A DNA stretch of 64,000 bases, taken from Paracholeplasma brassicae (lineage in GTDB: Bacteria > Bacillota_I > Bacilli_A > Acholeplasmatales > UBA5453). A program made the translations under genes and the position numbers. The notes under the pieces were generated by a model. The model worked only from the letters and a program-made list of their open reading frames with translations. It did no database searches and was not told the origin of the DNA. Positions 1-9,256 of this stretch are shown here, one piece after another; position 1 is the stretch's first letter, and each line of letters starts with the position of its first letter. The DNA lies in the NCBI RefSeq assembly GCF_000967915.1, contig NC_022549.1, forward strand, positions 62,001 to 126,000, given 5' to 3'.

Positions 1-132
1 CCCATCTAAAATATTCAAATACGGGTATTTACTAACCCCGTGGTTTTTCAAACTTTATAACTTAAGGGAAAAAAAGATATTCGACCAATTGGTTAAAAAG
101 AACAATCAATAGAAAAAACAGACAAATAAGCA

Positions 133-138
133 TATAAT
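133..138 (+). promoter_or_regulatory. Candidate -10 box for the TPR regulator
   Basis: A perfect TATAAT lies about 35 bases before the start codon at 173. I see no good -35 box at the right distance (the matching hexamer is TAGAAA), so the promoter is only tentative. Confidence 0.35.
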
Positions 139-172
139 AGAAATACTAAGATTTTTATGTGGGGGCGTTTTA

Positions 173-1087
173 ATGAATAGTATCAATCAAAGTCAGCACT
201 TGGCGTTTTACATTGACCGTTTAAGGTCAATGAGAAACCTATCGGTCGAAGAATTTTTAGACGGCATTGTGTCATCCAGGCAGTTTCGCAGATACATTGG
301 TGGTGACTCACAAATGTCTTACGTGATTTTAGATAAACTCTCTAGACGTTTGGGCTTTAATGCTGAAAACGTCATTATGGAGTTAGAATCACATAAAATC
401 AAACAAAGCCAAACGATTTTGTCTTTTTATACGTATGTCTTACAAAAGAACAAAAAAGACGCCGATGAGATTAAGAAAAACATCAACCAAGATGAGTTAA
501 TCTTAGAAACGGATTTACTTTTATACCAACATGGCGAAATACTTTATCGTCATCATTTTAATGGCACAAGAGAAGAAGAACTCATCAATGAAACTAAACA
601 ATTATTAGACTATAACGCGCTCTTAAAGAAGCACGCGTTATCTCAAAGTGAACTACACATCTTACTAACCTTGATGAGTTTTGAATCGTTTAGTGAACCA
701 GAAGTGATCGCAAAAAAGTTGGCCCAATACTTAGACAATAACCTAACGGTTGTTACAGGGCACAACATCAAAATAGTCACACTAGTGTTAGAAGAATTAA
801 GTCGCTATTATAGCATTGTTGAAGATTATGAAAAGATGCTTTACTACGCCGATGAGGCGGTTAAATATTGTTTAAAGATTAAATCGTACTATCTACTAGA
901 TACAATCTACTACTTTAAAGCGGCTGCGCATCATGAGTTAAAGCAGTTTGAAGAAAGAGACCAAGCACTAAAACGTCTTTATGGGTTATTGATTTCTGAG
1001 CTTAATGAAGCCAAACTTACCCGATTTAAAGCACTCTTTATCAAACGGTTCAGTAGAGAAGTTTCGTTCTTATTTAAAGACATTTAA
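173..1087 (+). CDS. Rgg/PlcR-type transcriptional regulator with TPR-like C-terminus
   Basis: A 304-residue protein. The first ~65 residues look like a degenerate XRE helix-turn-helix (around residues 15-55). The rest is helical, with tyrosine/leucine-rich repeats typical of the TPR peptide-binding region of Rgg/PlcR/RNPP regulators. Such proteins usually bind a short peptide or an unknown ligand and control neighbouring genes. The start is supported by a GGGGG-type ribosome site about 7 bases upstream. No peptide gene was found beside it. A hairpin with a U-tract follows the stop, so it is monocistronic. The family assignment rests on architecture, not on a diagnostic motif, and the target is unknown. 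Confidence 0.6.
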   Translation: MNSINQSQHLAFYIDRLRSMRNLSVEEFLDGIVSSRQFRRYIGGDSQMSYVILDKLSRRLGFNAENVIMELESHKIKQSQTILSFYTYVLQKNKKDADEIKKNINQDELILETDLLLYQHGEILYRHHFNGTREEELINETKQLLDYNALLKKHALSQSELHILLTLMSFESFSEPEVIAKKLAQYLDNNLTVVTGHNIKIVTLVLEELSRYYSIVEDYEKMLYYADEAVKYCLKIKSYYLLDTIYYFKAAAHHELKQFEERDQALKRLYGLLISELNEAKLTRFKALFIKRFSREVSFLFKDI

Positions 1088-1114
1088 GAGGTCCCTTGGG
1101 GTGCCTCTTTTTTT
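1086..1114 (+). terminator. Intrinsic terminator after the TPR regulator
   Basis: Arms AAGAGG and CCTCTT enclose a short inner CCC/GGG stem and are followed by a run of seven T. Confidence 0.7.
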
Positions 1115-1190
1115 CAAATAGTGACAAATACGCCCTACTAAGAAGCTGTTATCTTTGTTAGAATGAACCTACATAGAAAGGTGGGAAACT

Positions 1191-1925
1191 ATGTTTGTCG
1201 CAAAAAACAAAGCCAATCAGTTAATTAGAGCCGAACAAGCAAGCACATTAGAGGTCTATTATTGTCAATCATGCAAAGAAAAAGTAAGGTTATCTAATGA
1301 ACCATTTAAGGTGTTTAAGCATAAAAGAGGCTCAAAGTGCAACAAAAACATTCAAAAGTTGTCTTTATGGCACTACTTGATGGATCAACGCCTTAAAGAG
1401 CTGTTGGTTGATAAAGTGATGTTTACGAATCGACACCCGTTTGAACATACTAAAAAAATCAAACAATCTGGCTTTATACTAAAAAAAGCTAAGACAAACA
1501 GTCAAGAAACACAGACGATATACGTCCTAGACTGTTTAAATCATACGTTTTACGAATCGAATAAACCAAACGTCATCCAAGTCAGTGAAATCTTAATAGA
1601 TCAAACATTAGAATCAAAAGAAAAAGAATATTACTGGGGACTAATGCCAAGCTATTTAAGAAAAAAGACGTTAAGTGAAGAGACAATTTTGTATTTACAC
1701 GTCAGTCTTAATTACTTTATCCAAGTCAAAGCCTTTGGTGCTTATAACTCACTGATTGGTGTTGGGGTTTCAATTAATGAGTTCTTAGAGACATTCAAAG
1801 AAAAAGAAGTCAGTCAAACTGATTTTTCTTTGTGTATCAAAAAAACAAGTAGTGAATTTAAAGAACGTCCGGACTATCAAGACACGTATAAAAAAAATCA
1901 AGAAATCTTGATGGGCTGTGACTAA
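1191..1925 (+). CDS. Hypothetical protein with N-terminal zinc-ribbon (CoiA-like?)
   Basis: A 244-residue soluble, lysine-rich protein. Residues 1-50 contain a CxxC pair (YYCQSCKEKV) and a later cysteine after a basic/His patch (FKHKRGSKC). This arrangement resembles the N-terminal zinc-binding part of competence protein CoiA. The CoiA nuclease core that normally follows (a conserved H/E-K motif) is not clear, so the name is only a suggestion. The start has a good AAAGGTGGG ribosome site, and a possible extended -10 (TG-T-TAGAAT) sits at 1156-1164. It is transcribed alone between two terminators. Function unknown. Confidence 0.45.
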   Translation: MFVAKNKANQLIRAEQASTLEVYYCQSCKEKVRLSNEPFKVFKHKRGSKCNKNIQKLSLWHYLMDQRLKELLVDKVMFTNRHPFEHTKKIKQSGFILKKAKTNSQETQTIYVLDCLNHTFYESNKPNVIQVSEILIDQTLESKEKEYYWGLMPSYLRKKTLSEETILYLHVSLNYFIQVKAFGAYNSLIGVGVSINEFLETFKEKEVSQTDFSLCIKKTSSEFKERPDYQDTYKKNQEILMGCD

Positions 1926-1976
1926 ATAAGAGAATATAACAATTGATTGAAAGAAGCTTGATTTATCGATTGGTTA

Positions 1977-2005
1977 TCGACAAAGAATAACAAAAGTTCT
2001 ATACT
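1977..2005 (+). promoter_or_regulatory. Promoter for the flavodoxin gene
   Basis: TCGACA (1977-1982) and TATACT (2000-2005) are separated by 17 bases and lie about 60 bases upstream of the TTG start. Confidence 0.55.
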
Positions 2006-2064
2006 AAGGGTAAGGAAGTGATCTTTTAGAACGACATTATAATCCTATATGAGGAGGGATAGAT

Positions 2065-2511
2065 TTGAAAGAAAAAGTGATTTGTTATTCAAAAACAGGT
2101 AACACCTTAAGTGTGGCTAGGCGTTTATCTGAGAGCTTAGGGATTTCTTGTGAGGAAGTAAAAGCGTATGTGGATGAGAAAAAACAGACGCTTGTCTCGA
2201 TGATTGAAATCCCATCATTAGATGGCGTATCTAGGGTTTACTTTGGAAGTCCAGTCCACGGGTTTCAGATGCCAGTAGCAACCAAAGGTTATCTAAATAC
2301 ATTTGAATCTTTTGATGGTATTGAGTTTGTCTTATTTGTCACTCACTTTTTTCCATTTTCATGGTTAGGGGGCAATCAAACCTTAAACCAAATTAGAAAG
2401 TTGATTACACAAAAAGGCGGAATAGTATTGGAACAAACCTCCATCAATTGGAAGTCAAGAAAAAAAGAAGAAACGATTTATAACTTGATTAAGAGACATA
2501 CGAGAAAATGA
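2065..2511 (+). CDS. Flavodoxin-family protein
   Basis: A 148-residue protein that starts at TTG behind a strong GAGGAGGG ribosome site. Its N-terminus has a beta strand followed by the FMN phosphate loop SKTGNT (residues 9-14). A later segment, YFGSPVHGFQMP (about residues 59-71), matches the second flavin-contacting loop of flavodoxins. It would act as a cytosolic one-electron carrier or small flavoprotein reductase. It stands alone with its own promoter and terminator, so no redox partner can be named. Confidence 0.75.
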   Translation: MKEKVICYSKTGNTLSVARRLSESLGISCEEVKAYVDEKKQTLVSMIEIPSLDGVSRVYFGSPVHGFQMPVATKGYLNTFESFDGIEFVLFVTHFFPFSWLGGNQTLNQIRKLITQKGGIVLEQTSINWKSRKKEETIYNLIKRHTRK

Positions 2512-2529
2512 CCATTTGGTCATTTTTTT
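2506..2529 (+). terminator. Intrinsic terminator overlapping the flavodoxin stop
   Basis: A perfect 9-bp stem, AAATGACCA/TGGTCATTT, with a 2-base spacer and a T run. The stop codon lies inside the 5' arm. Confidence 0.8.
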
Positions 2530-2602
2530 CATTCATTTCATTTTTTATTAGAAACAATTCAATCAATTTATGAATGCGATTTCATAGAGTTTATAAAAAA
2601 TA

Positions 2603-2611
2603 TGTTATAAT
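2603..2611 (+). promoter_or_regulatory. Extended -10 promoter of the HD-GYP/kinase/SBP operon
   Basis: TG-T-TATAAT is an extended -10 element about 40 bases before the first gene. No convincing -35 box is visible, as is common for extended -10 promoters. Confidence 0.6.
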
Positions 2612-2650
2612 GTAATTAACTAAGATAAATATAAGGTCTGGGTGATATTA

Positions 2651-3727
2651 ATGGTAACGAAAATCTTAATTGTTGATGATTCCACAACTGATTTACTAAT
2701 TATACAAAACATGTTATCGGATTATGATGTAAAAATCGCACGTAATGGCAATCAAGCACTTGCAATACTAGATGAGGACCCAAGCATCCACTTGGTGATT
2801 CTCGATTTGAATATGCCATTTATGGACGGGTTTGAAGTTTTAGAGCATTTTAAGAAAGACGAAAAATACAACCACATTCGTGTGATTATTCTGACCAATC
2901 TCGATGAAATTGAAAATGAAATTAAGGGACTTGAACTCGGTGCGGTTGACTACATCAGAAAACCAGTGAACCTGAGAGCCTTAAAAGTTCGTATTGAGAT
3001 TCACAAAAAGCTACTAGAACTTCAACACGACATTGAAGACGCAAATTACGTTCTAGATAAGCGCATAGAAAAAGCCACGCGTGAGCTTGTTGTTGCAAGA
3101 GATGTGACCATTCACGCGCTCGTGGGTTTGATTGAAGCACGTAACCTTGAGGCGTATAATCACATCATGAGAACCAAACAAATGATGGCGTGTTTGTGTC
3201 ATCATTTAAGTAAGAAAAAAAAGTATCATGATGTACTAACGGATGATTATATCACTGAGCTTGTCCGAACAAGCCCACTGCATGACATCGGTAAAGTAGC
3301 CATACCCGATCATATTTTATTAAAACCAGGCAAACTCGATAAAGATGAATTTGAACTGATGAAAAAACACGTTGAGTTTGGTGTAGCTGCGTTAAAAAAA
3401 GAGCTTTCGTTTGACGTCGAGGTCCCAAGTTTTATCAAGACTGCCTTAGAAATTGTTGGCTTTCACCACGAAAAATGGGACGGCTCAGGTTACCCTAACG
3501 GTTTTAAAGGTGAATTAATTCCACTGCCTGGAAGGCTCATGACAATCATTGATGTCTTTGATGCACTAATTAACGAACGTGTGTACAAAAAGGCCTACAG
3601 CATTGAGGATTCGATAAACATCATTAAAGAAGGCATTGGCAGTCATTTTGACCCTGAAATTGCTGAAGCATTCTTAGAAGTGATTGATGAAGTCACACAA
3701 ATCAACAAACAATACACGCAAACCTAA
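2651..3727 (+). CDS. Response regulator with HD-GYP phosphodiesterase output (RpfG type)
   Basis: A 358-residue two-domain protein. An N-terminal receiver domain (residues 1-120) has the acidic pair (VDD), the phospho-acceptor Asp near residue 52 (LDLNMP) and the conserved Lys (RKPV). A linker helix leads to an HD-GYP domain with HDIGK (His 211), HHEKWDGSGYP (from residue 272) and DVFDAL. These residues form the bimetal site of cyclic-di-GMP phosphodiesterases. The ATG at 2651 is preferred over the in-frame GTG at 2642 because GGTG sits 6 bases before it. The hybrid kinase downstream is its likely phosphodonor. No GGDEF protein occurs in this window. Confidence 0.88.
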   Translation: MVTKILIVDDSTTDLLIIQNMLSDYDVKIARNGNQALAILDEDPSIHLVILDLNMPFMDGFEVLEHFKKDEKYNHIRVIILTNLDEIENEIKGLELGAVDYIRKPVNLRALKVRIEIHKKLLELQHDIEDANYVLDKRIEKATRELVVARDVTIHALVGLIEARNLEAYNHIMRTKQMMACLCHHLSKKKKYHDVLTDDYITELVRTSPLHDIGKVAIPDHILLKPGKLDKDEFELMKKHVEFGVAALKKELSFDVEVPSFIKTALEIVGFHHEKWDGSGYPNGFKGELIPLPGRLMTIIDVFDALINERVYKKAYSIEDSINIIKEGIGSHFDPEIAEAFLEVIDEVTQINKQYTQT

Positions 3728-3741
3728 ATGAGGTGGCTCAC

Positions 3742-6627
3742 ATGAAAAAATATTTGATTTTCTTATTGAGCATGACCCTACTTTTAGCCTTTCAAACAAC
3801 AAGAGACCTTAACGCCTCTTCTTTAAACTTGAGCCAAAATGAGATGGACTACATTAACGATCATCCAATCCTAAAAACTGGGGTCGATCCTATGTTTGTC
3901 CCTTTTGAATTTATCGAAAACGGGGATTATTTAGGCATCGCAAGTGACTACATTAAGTTAATTGAAGCACGCACAGGACTAACGTTTGAGGTCGTAGAAA
4001 ACCTCACTTGGGCACAAGCCTACTTTAAAGCGCTTGAAGGTGAAATAGATGTCCTTCCGGCCTTATCAAAAACAAGCGACAGGGAAAATTTTTTCCTTTT
4101 TTCTAGCATGTATTATGAAATCAAACGAGTGATTGTTACACTAAACTCGGATCAAAAAATAAAAAGTCTTTCGGACTTAGAAGGTAAAACCGTGGCGGTG
4201 CAAATCAACAGCAGTCACCACAGTTATTTACTTGGTTTTCCAAACATCAACCTAAGCTTATACGATGAGATCGATGAGGCGCTTACTGCCGTTAGTGATG
4301 GCAGAGAAATCGCGTTTGTCGGAAACCTAGCCACCACCGATTACCTCATTAAATCAAGTGGCATTACGAACCTCAGATTTAGTGCAATACCATCAAATGA
4401 CCCGGTGGGTCTGCATTTTGCCATCCAAAAAGACAACCTAGTGTTATTAAGTATTTTAAACAAAGCGCTGAGTTCTATTAGTGCTGAGGAGAAAGTCGCG
4501 ATTCATTCGAAATGGGTAACCGTTGATACCCTAGAAACCAAAGACTTTGGTCCTTTGATTCAAACGCTTGTTATACTTGGTTCGTTTATTTTAGTTGCTG
4601 GGATAATCTCTTCTTATTGGATTGTTAGACTTAGAAGTGAAATCATAGAAAAAGAAAAAACAAGAAAAGACTTAGAGGCTGCCAAAAAAGAAGCCGAGGC
4701 AGCCAACCTGGTCAAATCGACGTTTATGGCGCGCATGTCTCATGAAATTAGAACGCCTTTAAATGCGATTACAGGGATGTCTTATTTGCTTAAGAAAACC
4801 GACGTTAATTTCACTCAAAAGATGTATCTAGAAAGAATCACTCAGGCCTCAACCAACATGCTTAATCTAATCAATGACATTTTAGATTATTCTAAGATTG
4901 AAAGCTCAAAAATTGAATTAGAGGAAATCACGTTTAGTTTGGATCAAGTGGTCTTTAACTTAATGAGTATCTTAGCGGTCAAAATAGAAGAAAAAGGACT
5001 TAATTTCAGATACATTAAAGACCCTAAACTACACACCTACTATAGAGGAGATCCTAAACGGATTGAACAGGTGTTATTAAACTTATTGAATAACGCGATC
5101 AAGTTCACCGATAAAGGTGACGTGATTTTTGAAATCCATCAAAAAGCCGTTGGCGAAGATAAAGAACACTTGATACTCTCAGTTAAGGATACTGGTATCG
5201 GTATGAATAAAGAAGTGATGAGTCAACTCTTTGTGCCATTCAAACAAGCCGATGCGTCGATTAATCGTCGTTTTGGTGGTTCTGGTCTTGGTTTATCGAT
5301 TGTTAAACACTTAGTCGAACTGATGGGTGGGTCTGTGAGTGTCTATTCAAAAGAGTTTGAAGGCTCTACGTTTGTCGTTGAACTTTCTCTTAGTTATGAC
5401 CAAGAAAAAGAAGCATCGGTTTTAAAGGAAAGTTCAAATACCTTCTTTAAAAATATCCATGCCTTAGTCTTAGATAAAAACACGTCTAACTTAAATATGA
5501 TGGAAACCTACCTACATTCATTTGGCATCAGAAGTGAACTAACGACTTCTAGCGTTAGCGCAGAGTCGTTAATCACACAGTACAACCAAAAGATGACTGA
5601 CCCGTTTGATTTACTCATTTGTGACTACGAAACCCCAAGTGAGAAGGGCTTAGAGTTCATCCAAAGATTAAAAGAAAATACCGCCATTAAGCAGTTTCCA
5701 AAAATCATCTTGATGATTCCGATGCAGCGTACCGATTTATTTGATCAATTAAATCATGAAGCCATTGACGCAGCCATTGGCAAACCAGTCATTTCAAGTA
5801 TTTTACACAACACACTTTTAGAGGTTTTCTTACCAAAATCCTTAGAAAAAACGAAGGAAAAAATCCAGGATGAAGCCATTGAAAAATTGAATAAAATCAT
5901 TTTGATCGTCGATGATAACGACACCAATCAGCTCATATCTAAGCTTTTATTAGAACAACAAGGCTTTGATACATTAAGGGCAGATGATGGGCTTGAAGCC
6001 GTTAAGTTGTACCAATCAAAATCAGCTGACATTGACCTCATCTTAATGGACATTCACATGCCTAATTTAAATGGCTATGACGCGACAAAACAAATCTTAC
6101 GTATGAATAAAGACGCACTCGTTATCGCCATGAGTGCAGAAATTGGTCCTGAGGTGATTAAAACCACCATCGAGGTTGGGATGGTAGGCTATGTCTCTAA
6201 ACCGTTTGATCCAGAGGTATTGACACATCAAATCAAACAAACATTAAACAAACACAACAAACCCGTGGTTCAAGAAAGACTGCCAATCAACGTCAATAAA
6301 GGCATTAAACAATTAGGCGAAAACGCCGATTTGTACACCTTAGTCATCAAAGAGTATTACAAGGAAACCAGTGAGGTCGGTATCGAACTTAGTCAGGCAG
6401 TGATTGAAAAAGACTACATTAAAACAAGAAGTATCCTTCACAAACTCAGAAGTTCAAGTGCGAGTATTGGTGCTGATCAACTCTATGAAATCATACTAAA
6501 GATGCACAAAAGCGCCTTAGAAGAAGACAGTAATCAATTAACACAATTACTTGACGAATTTAACCTCGTTTTTAAGGACACGAGGGATTACATCAAAAAA
6601 CACTACATCATAGAAAGCGCGGATTGA
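3742..6627 (+). CDS. Hybrid sensor histidine kinase: SBP_bac_3 sensor, HisKA, HATPase, two REC, HPt
   Basis: A 961-residue membrane phosphorelay kinase. It has a signal/anchor segment, an extracellular periplasmic-binding-protein type 2 (SBP_bac_3) domain at about residues 35-265, and one membrane helix at about 271-296. A coiled-coil linker follows, then HisKA (SHEIRTPLN, His 334), HATPase_c (N-box near 449, DTGIGM near 485, GGSGLGLSI near 515), a first receiver (candidate Asp near 628) and a second, canonical receiver (VDDN, Asp near 770, SKPF). The C-terminal helical bundle has HKLRSSSASIGA (His near 900), typical of HPt. The start at 3742 follows GAGGTGG, so the upstream in-frame GTG is rejected. 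The kinase sits between the HD-GYP regulator and a solute-binding lipoprotein, which suggests a nutrient signal controlling cyclic-di-nucleotide turnover. Confidence 0.9.
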   Translation: MKKYLIFLLSMTLLLAFQTTRDLNASSLNLSQNEMDYINDHPILKTGVDPMFVPFEFIENGDYLGIASDYIKLIEARTGLTFEVVENLTWAQAYFKALEGEIDVLPALSKTSDRENFFLFSSMYYEIKRVIVTLNSDQKIKSLSDLEGKTVAVQINSSHHSYLLGFPNINLSLYDEIDEALTAVSDGREIAFVGNLATTDYLIKSSGITNLRFSAIPSNDPVGLHFAIQKDNLVLLSILNKALSSISAEEKVAIHSKWVTVDTLETKDFGPLIQTLVILGSFILVAGIISSYWIVRLRSEIIEKEKTRKDLEAAKKEAEAANLVKSTFMARMSHEIRTPLNAITGMSYLLKKTDVNFTQKMYLERITQASTNMLNLINDILDYSKIESSKIELEEITFSLDQVVFNLMSILAVKIEEKGLNFRYIKDPKLHTYYRGDPKRIEQVLLNLLNNAIKFTDKGDVIFEIHQKAVGEDKEHLILSVKDTGIGMNKEVMSQLFVPFKQADASINRRFGGSGLGLSIVKHLVELMGGSVSVYSKEFEGSTFVVELSLSYDQEKEASVLKESSNTFFKNIHALVLDKNTSNLNMMETYLHSFGIRSELTTSSVSAESLITQYNQKMTDPFDLLICDYETPSEKGLEFIQRLKENTAIKQFPKIILMIPMQRTDLFDQLNHEAIDAAIGKPVISSILHNTLLEVFLPKSLEKTKEKIQDEAIEKLNKIILIVDDNDTNQLISKLLLEQQGFDTLRADDGLEAVKLYQSKSADIDLILMDIHMPNLNGYDATKQILRMNKDALVIAMSAEIGPEVIKTTIEVGMVGYVSKPFDPEVLTHQIKQTLNKHNKPVVQERLPINVNKGIKQLGENADLYTLVIKEYYKETSEVGIELSQAVIEKDYIKTRSILHKLRSSSASIGADQLYEIILKMHKSALEEDSNQLTQLLDEFNLVFKDTRDYIKKHYIIESAD

Positions 6628-6630
6628 GTC

Positions 6631-7911
6631 ATGAAAAAGATGATTATTTTGATTTGTCTACTCGCTTTGTTTTCTTGTCAAAAGAAAGCAGAAGCAAAAG
6701 TGTTAAATCTTAGGTTAACGGGCTTACAACAACCAGAAGAAAAGACGTTTTTTCGAACGTTCGTTAAACTGTTTGAGGCCGAACATGGGATTAAGGTCAA
6801 TGTGATTTACGAATCGCCCTTAGAGGCTTACGATCACATCAAAGCGGAAGTTGATGATAAAGATATTCAAACGGACGTGGTGATGCTAGATACGGCAAAC
6901 CTAGACAAATTCATGTCAAGTGATTACTTAGAGGACGTCAATTACTTAGATGATTTAACCGATCGAACGTTTGTTTCTTCTTTTGACTCCTACATCAAGA
7001 AAGGTCATAAAACCTATTTAGCACTCGTGTCTTATGACGTCTACTTAACGTTAATCAATAAACAAGCACTGCCATACATCCCACCATCGGTCGACGTCGT
7101 TAGAAATGAATACAATGAAATCATTGAAATTAAAGAACTTTCTTGGCAAGATCTGTTTTTTTGGGCAAAGAGAATCAAAACAGAGACAAACCAAGCCAAG
7201 TTTGGTTTTCCATATGGTGAGGTCTCCTCACAACTCATCTACCCACTCTCAGGGCTTAGTGCTTCAGTCGATGACTACGTTTTACCGAGTGTTTCCTCCA
7301 TTGGCTTTTTTAAAGCAATGTCGTATTTACAAGATCTATTTGAAGCGGATGCCCTTAGTTATGGCCCAGCGTTTCAATCAGTCACCCAACCGACGACTCT
7401 TTTAGAATCGGGCGATCTATGGTTATCTTATGGGCACATTGGCCCCATCGGGAATGTCTACATTGAACAGAGTGAGGACTATCTAATCACGAGTGCACCA
7501 AAGGATAAAGTCACAAACACACGTGCCACAACCGCGGGGGCTTGGGGGTATGCACTAATTAAAGGCCATCAAAATAAAGAAAGTGCGAAGAAATGGCTAA
7601 CCTTTATGACAGACAAAGAGATTAATTACCTTTATACCACCGGACTTGGTGGAATCATCTCACCCATTTTTGAGGTCACGAATGAATTAGGTAATACCCC
7701 CGCTGACCTTGTCATGAAGGCTGGATTAAAGATGGCTGATGAGTCGCTTGTTACCTTAGTGGTTGAAACAAATAACTACACGTCTTGGGATGCAGTAAAA
7801 CACATCTATGTCGATATTTATGAAGACTTACTTTCAGGTGTTTATATCAATCAGATGTATTTAGATGAAAAACAAGAAGCGCTAGATGCGCTTCTAATCA
7901 AAGAAGGATAA
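6631..7911 (+). CDS. Extracellular solute-binding lipoprotein (family 1)
   Basis: A 426-residue lipoprotein with a short signal peptide and lipobox LFSC near residue 16. The mature part resembles family 1 sugar-binding proteins: an FEAEHGIKVNV segment near the N-terminus, a DVVMLDTANL strand and a GAWGYALIKG segment near residue 302. It starts 3 bases after the kinase gene, so the two are cotranscribed. No permease or ATPase gene follows. It may therefore present ligand to the kinase's extracellular binding domain rather than feed a transporter, or serve a transporter encoded elsewhere. The ligand cannot be read from sequence. Confidence 0.78.
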   Translation: MKKMIILICLLALFSCQKKAEAKVLNLRLTGLQQPEEKTFFRTFVKLFEAEHGIKVNVIYESPLEAYDHIKAEVDDKDIQTDVVMLDTANLDKFMSSDYLEDVNYLDDLTDRTFVSSFDSYIKKGHKTYLALVSYDVYLTLINKQALPYIPPSVDVVRNEYNEIIEIKELSWQDLFFWAKRIKTETNQAKFGFPYGEVSSQLIYPLSGLSASVDDYVLPSVSSIGFFKAMSYLQDLFEADALSYGPAFQSVTQPTTLLESGDLWLSYGHIGPIGNVYIEQSEDYLITSAPKDKVTNTRATTAGAWGYALIKGHQNKESAKKWLTFMTDKEINYLYTTGLGGIISPIFEVTNELGNTPADLVMKAGLKMADESLVTLVVETNNYTSWDAVKHIYVDIYEDLLSGVYINQMYLDEKQEALDALLIKEG

Positions 7912-7934
7912 ACGATAAAAAGTTTATCTTTTTT
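7907..7934 (+). terminator. Intrinsic terminator of the signalling operon
   Basis: GATAAAC/GTTTATC, a 7-bp stem with an 8-base loop, is followed by six T. It overlaps the stop of the solute-binding protein gene. Confidence 0.7.
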
Positions 7935-7944
7935 CATCTTTTTA

Positions 7945-7973
7945 TAGACAAGACATATTTTTTCGTATACGAT
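7945..7973 (+). promoter_or_regulatory. Promoter of the DUF3267 gene
   Basis: TAGACA (7945-7950) and TACGAT (7968-7973) are 17 bases apart and about 30 bases upstream of the start. Confidence 0.45.
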
Positions 7974-8002
7974 TAAAGTAAACAAACGAAAAGGAGTTAA
8001 CA

Positions 8003-8545
8003 ATGAATAAACAACAAAACTATGTGTTAAGTCAAACCTATGATTTAAAAGGAAAAAAAGAAAATACCGTCATACAGGTGATCTTCATAGTGATATTTGC
8101 GTTCATGGCACTAATCTATCTTTTACTTGATAAAGAGCGTTCGAATATCAAAGGGTATTTGATTGCGGTGTTGGTGATTGTTGCGCTTGTTATTTATATG
8201 GCGCTACATGAACTTACGCATGGAATCACCATCCAACTGCTCTCAAAAACCAAATCAAGGTACCGCATTTCATTTCCATTTTTAACCACAGGTAGCAACG
8301 CACGTTTAAACAAACGTGATTTTATTCTTGTGTGTTTAATGCCTTCTTTGGTGTTTGGTGTCTTGTTAAGTGGTTTGTTGGTTTGGATTAGTAATGATTA
8401 TTTTATAATCCTCTACGTGGTTCTAAGCCTTAATTTTGCTGGATCAAGTGGTGATTATTATCAAGTCTATTTGGCTTTAAAAACCAAAGGACATGCGTTA
8501 TTTAAAGATAGCGGCGAAAAAACTGAAATCTACGTTAAAGGGTGA
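8003..8545 (+). CDS. DUF3267-type membrane zinc metalloprotease-like protein
   Basis: A 180-residue integral membrane protein with about four hydrophobic segments (near residues 23-44, 49-68, 108-128 and 130-148). The second helix runs into HELTH (near residue 73), an HExxH zinc motif. A later NFAGSSGDYY segment supplies a possible Asp third ligand. This layout matches DUF3267, a small putative zincin family of Firmicutes whose substrates are unknown. It has a strong AAGGAG ribosome site. It is monocistronic with its own promoter and a strong terminator. Confidence 0.72.
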   Translation: MNKQQNYVLSQTYDLKGKKENTVIQVIFIVIFAFMALIYLLLDKERSNIKGYLIAVLVIVALVIYMALHELTHGITIQLLSKTKSRYRISFPFLTTGSNARLNKRDFILVCLMPSLVFGVLLSGLLVWISNDYFIILYVVLSLNFAGSSGDYYQVYLALKTKGHALFKDSGEKTEIYVKG

Positions 8546-8551
8546 GTCGTT

Positions 8552-8585
8552 AAGGAACCTAGAAGCCTTCTAGGTTCCTTTTCTT
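8552..8585 (+). terminator. Strong intrinsic terminator
   Basis: A perfect 13-bp stem (8552-8564 with 8568-8580) with a GCC loop, followed by TTCTT. The AAGG...CCTT base makes it potentially bidirectional. Confidence 0.85.
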
Positions 8586-8666
8586 AAGATGGATGGATTT
8601 ATTTACCCATCTAGGGTAGAATAAAGATAACAAATCAAATCGTATAACAATTGATGGGGGTTATTT

Positions 8667-9137
8667 ATGAAATTAAACTATAAGTATTTAATCGTTTATT
8701 TTTCTATTCTTTTGGTGTTGATGTTACTGATTCTGCCTTATTATCAAGCGTATGTCAATGACGCGAAGGCGTTGTTAGAACGTTATCAAACCTCAAATGA
8801 CACAAACTTCTTGAATGAAGCCAACAGGCTAAAAACAAATGGGTATTTACTTCTAAACTTCTATTCAAGCTTGATCGTTAGCTTAGCCGCAACCATCTAT
8901 TTGGTTGTCCTAGATAAAGTCGTAAAAATTAAAGTGAGCTATCGCTATTTTAGCTATTATCTAATTCTATCAACACTCATTTTTCTTGTCGTATTATTGT
9001 CTTTGTTAGATCAATCAAACGCACCAAAGCTAAATGCCTTTATCGGGCAATACATTTCGCCGTTTTTGCAGCTAGTAAGTGTCTATGTCATTAGTATCGC
9101 AACTAGCACTAAAGTGACTGTAAAGCCAGTAAAATAA
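8667..9137 (+). CDS. Hypothetical membrane protein
   Basis: A 156-residue protein with four predicted membrane segments (about residues 6-26, 63-85, 93-113 and 126-146). A polar, Asn/Asp/Lys-rich extracytoplasmic stretch lies between the first two. It has a TGGGGGTT ribosome site upstream of the ATG. No catalytic motif is visible and I do not recognise the family. It stands alone between the DUF3267 gene and a truncated sugar kinase. Confidence 0.6.
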   Translation: MKLNYKYLIVYFSILLVLMLLILPYYQAYVNDAKALLERYQTSNDTNFLNEANRLKTNGYLLLNFYSSLIVSLAATIYLVVLDKVVKIKVSYRYFSYYLILSTLIFLVVLLSLLDQSNAPKLNAFIGQYISPFLQLVSVYVISIATSTKVTVKPVK

Positions 9138-9161
9138 GACGTTCGTTTGATGAAAATAGCT

Positions 9162-9256
9162 AAAGAACCGAGATAGGAAATCCTACGCAATTTTGCAGTT
9201 GTTTGTGTTGTATCATTTTGATTGTCTATCATCGCCCCTTAGATTAGGGGTTCTTT
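9162..9256 (+). ncRNA. Possible structured RNA/attenuator-like element
   Basis: The outer arms AAAGAACC (9162-9169) and GGTTCTTT (9249-9256) are perfectly complementary and enclose smaller hairpins (TAGG/CCTA near 9173-9184, GCAA/TTGC near 9187-9196). The 3' outer arm overlaps the alternative CCCCT/AGGGG hairpin with a U-tract, so the two folds exclude each other, as in attenuators. It lies just before a dead sugar-kinase gene. It matches no riboswitch class that I recognise. Confidence 0.25.
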
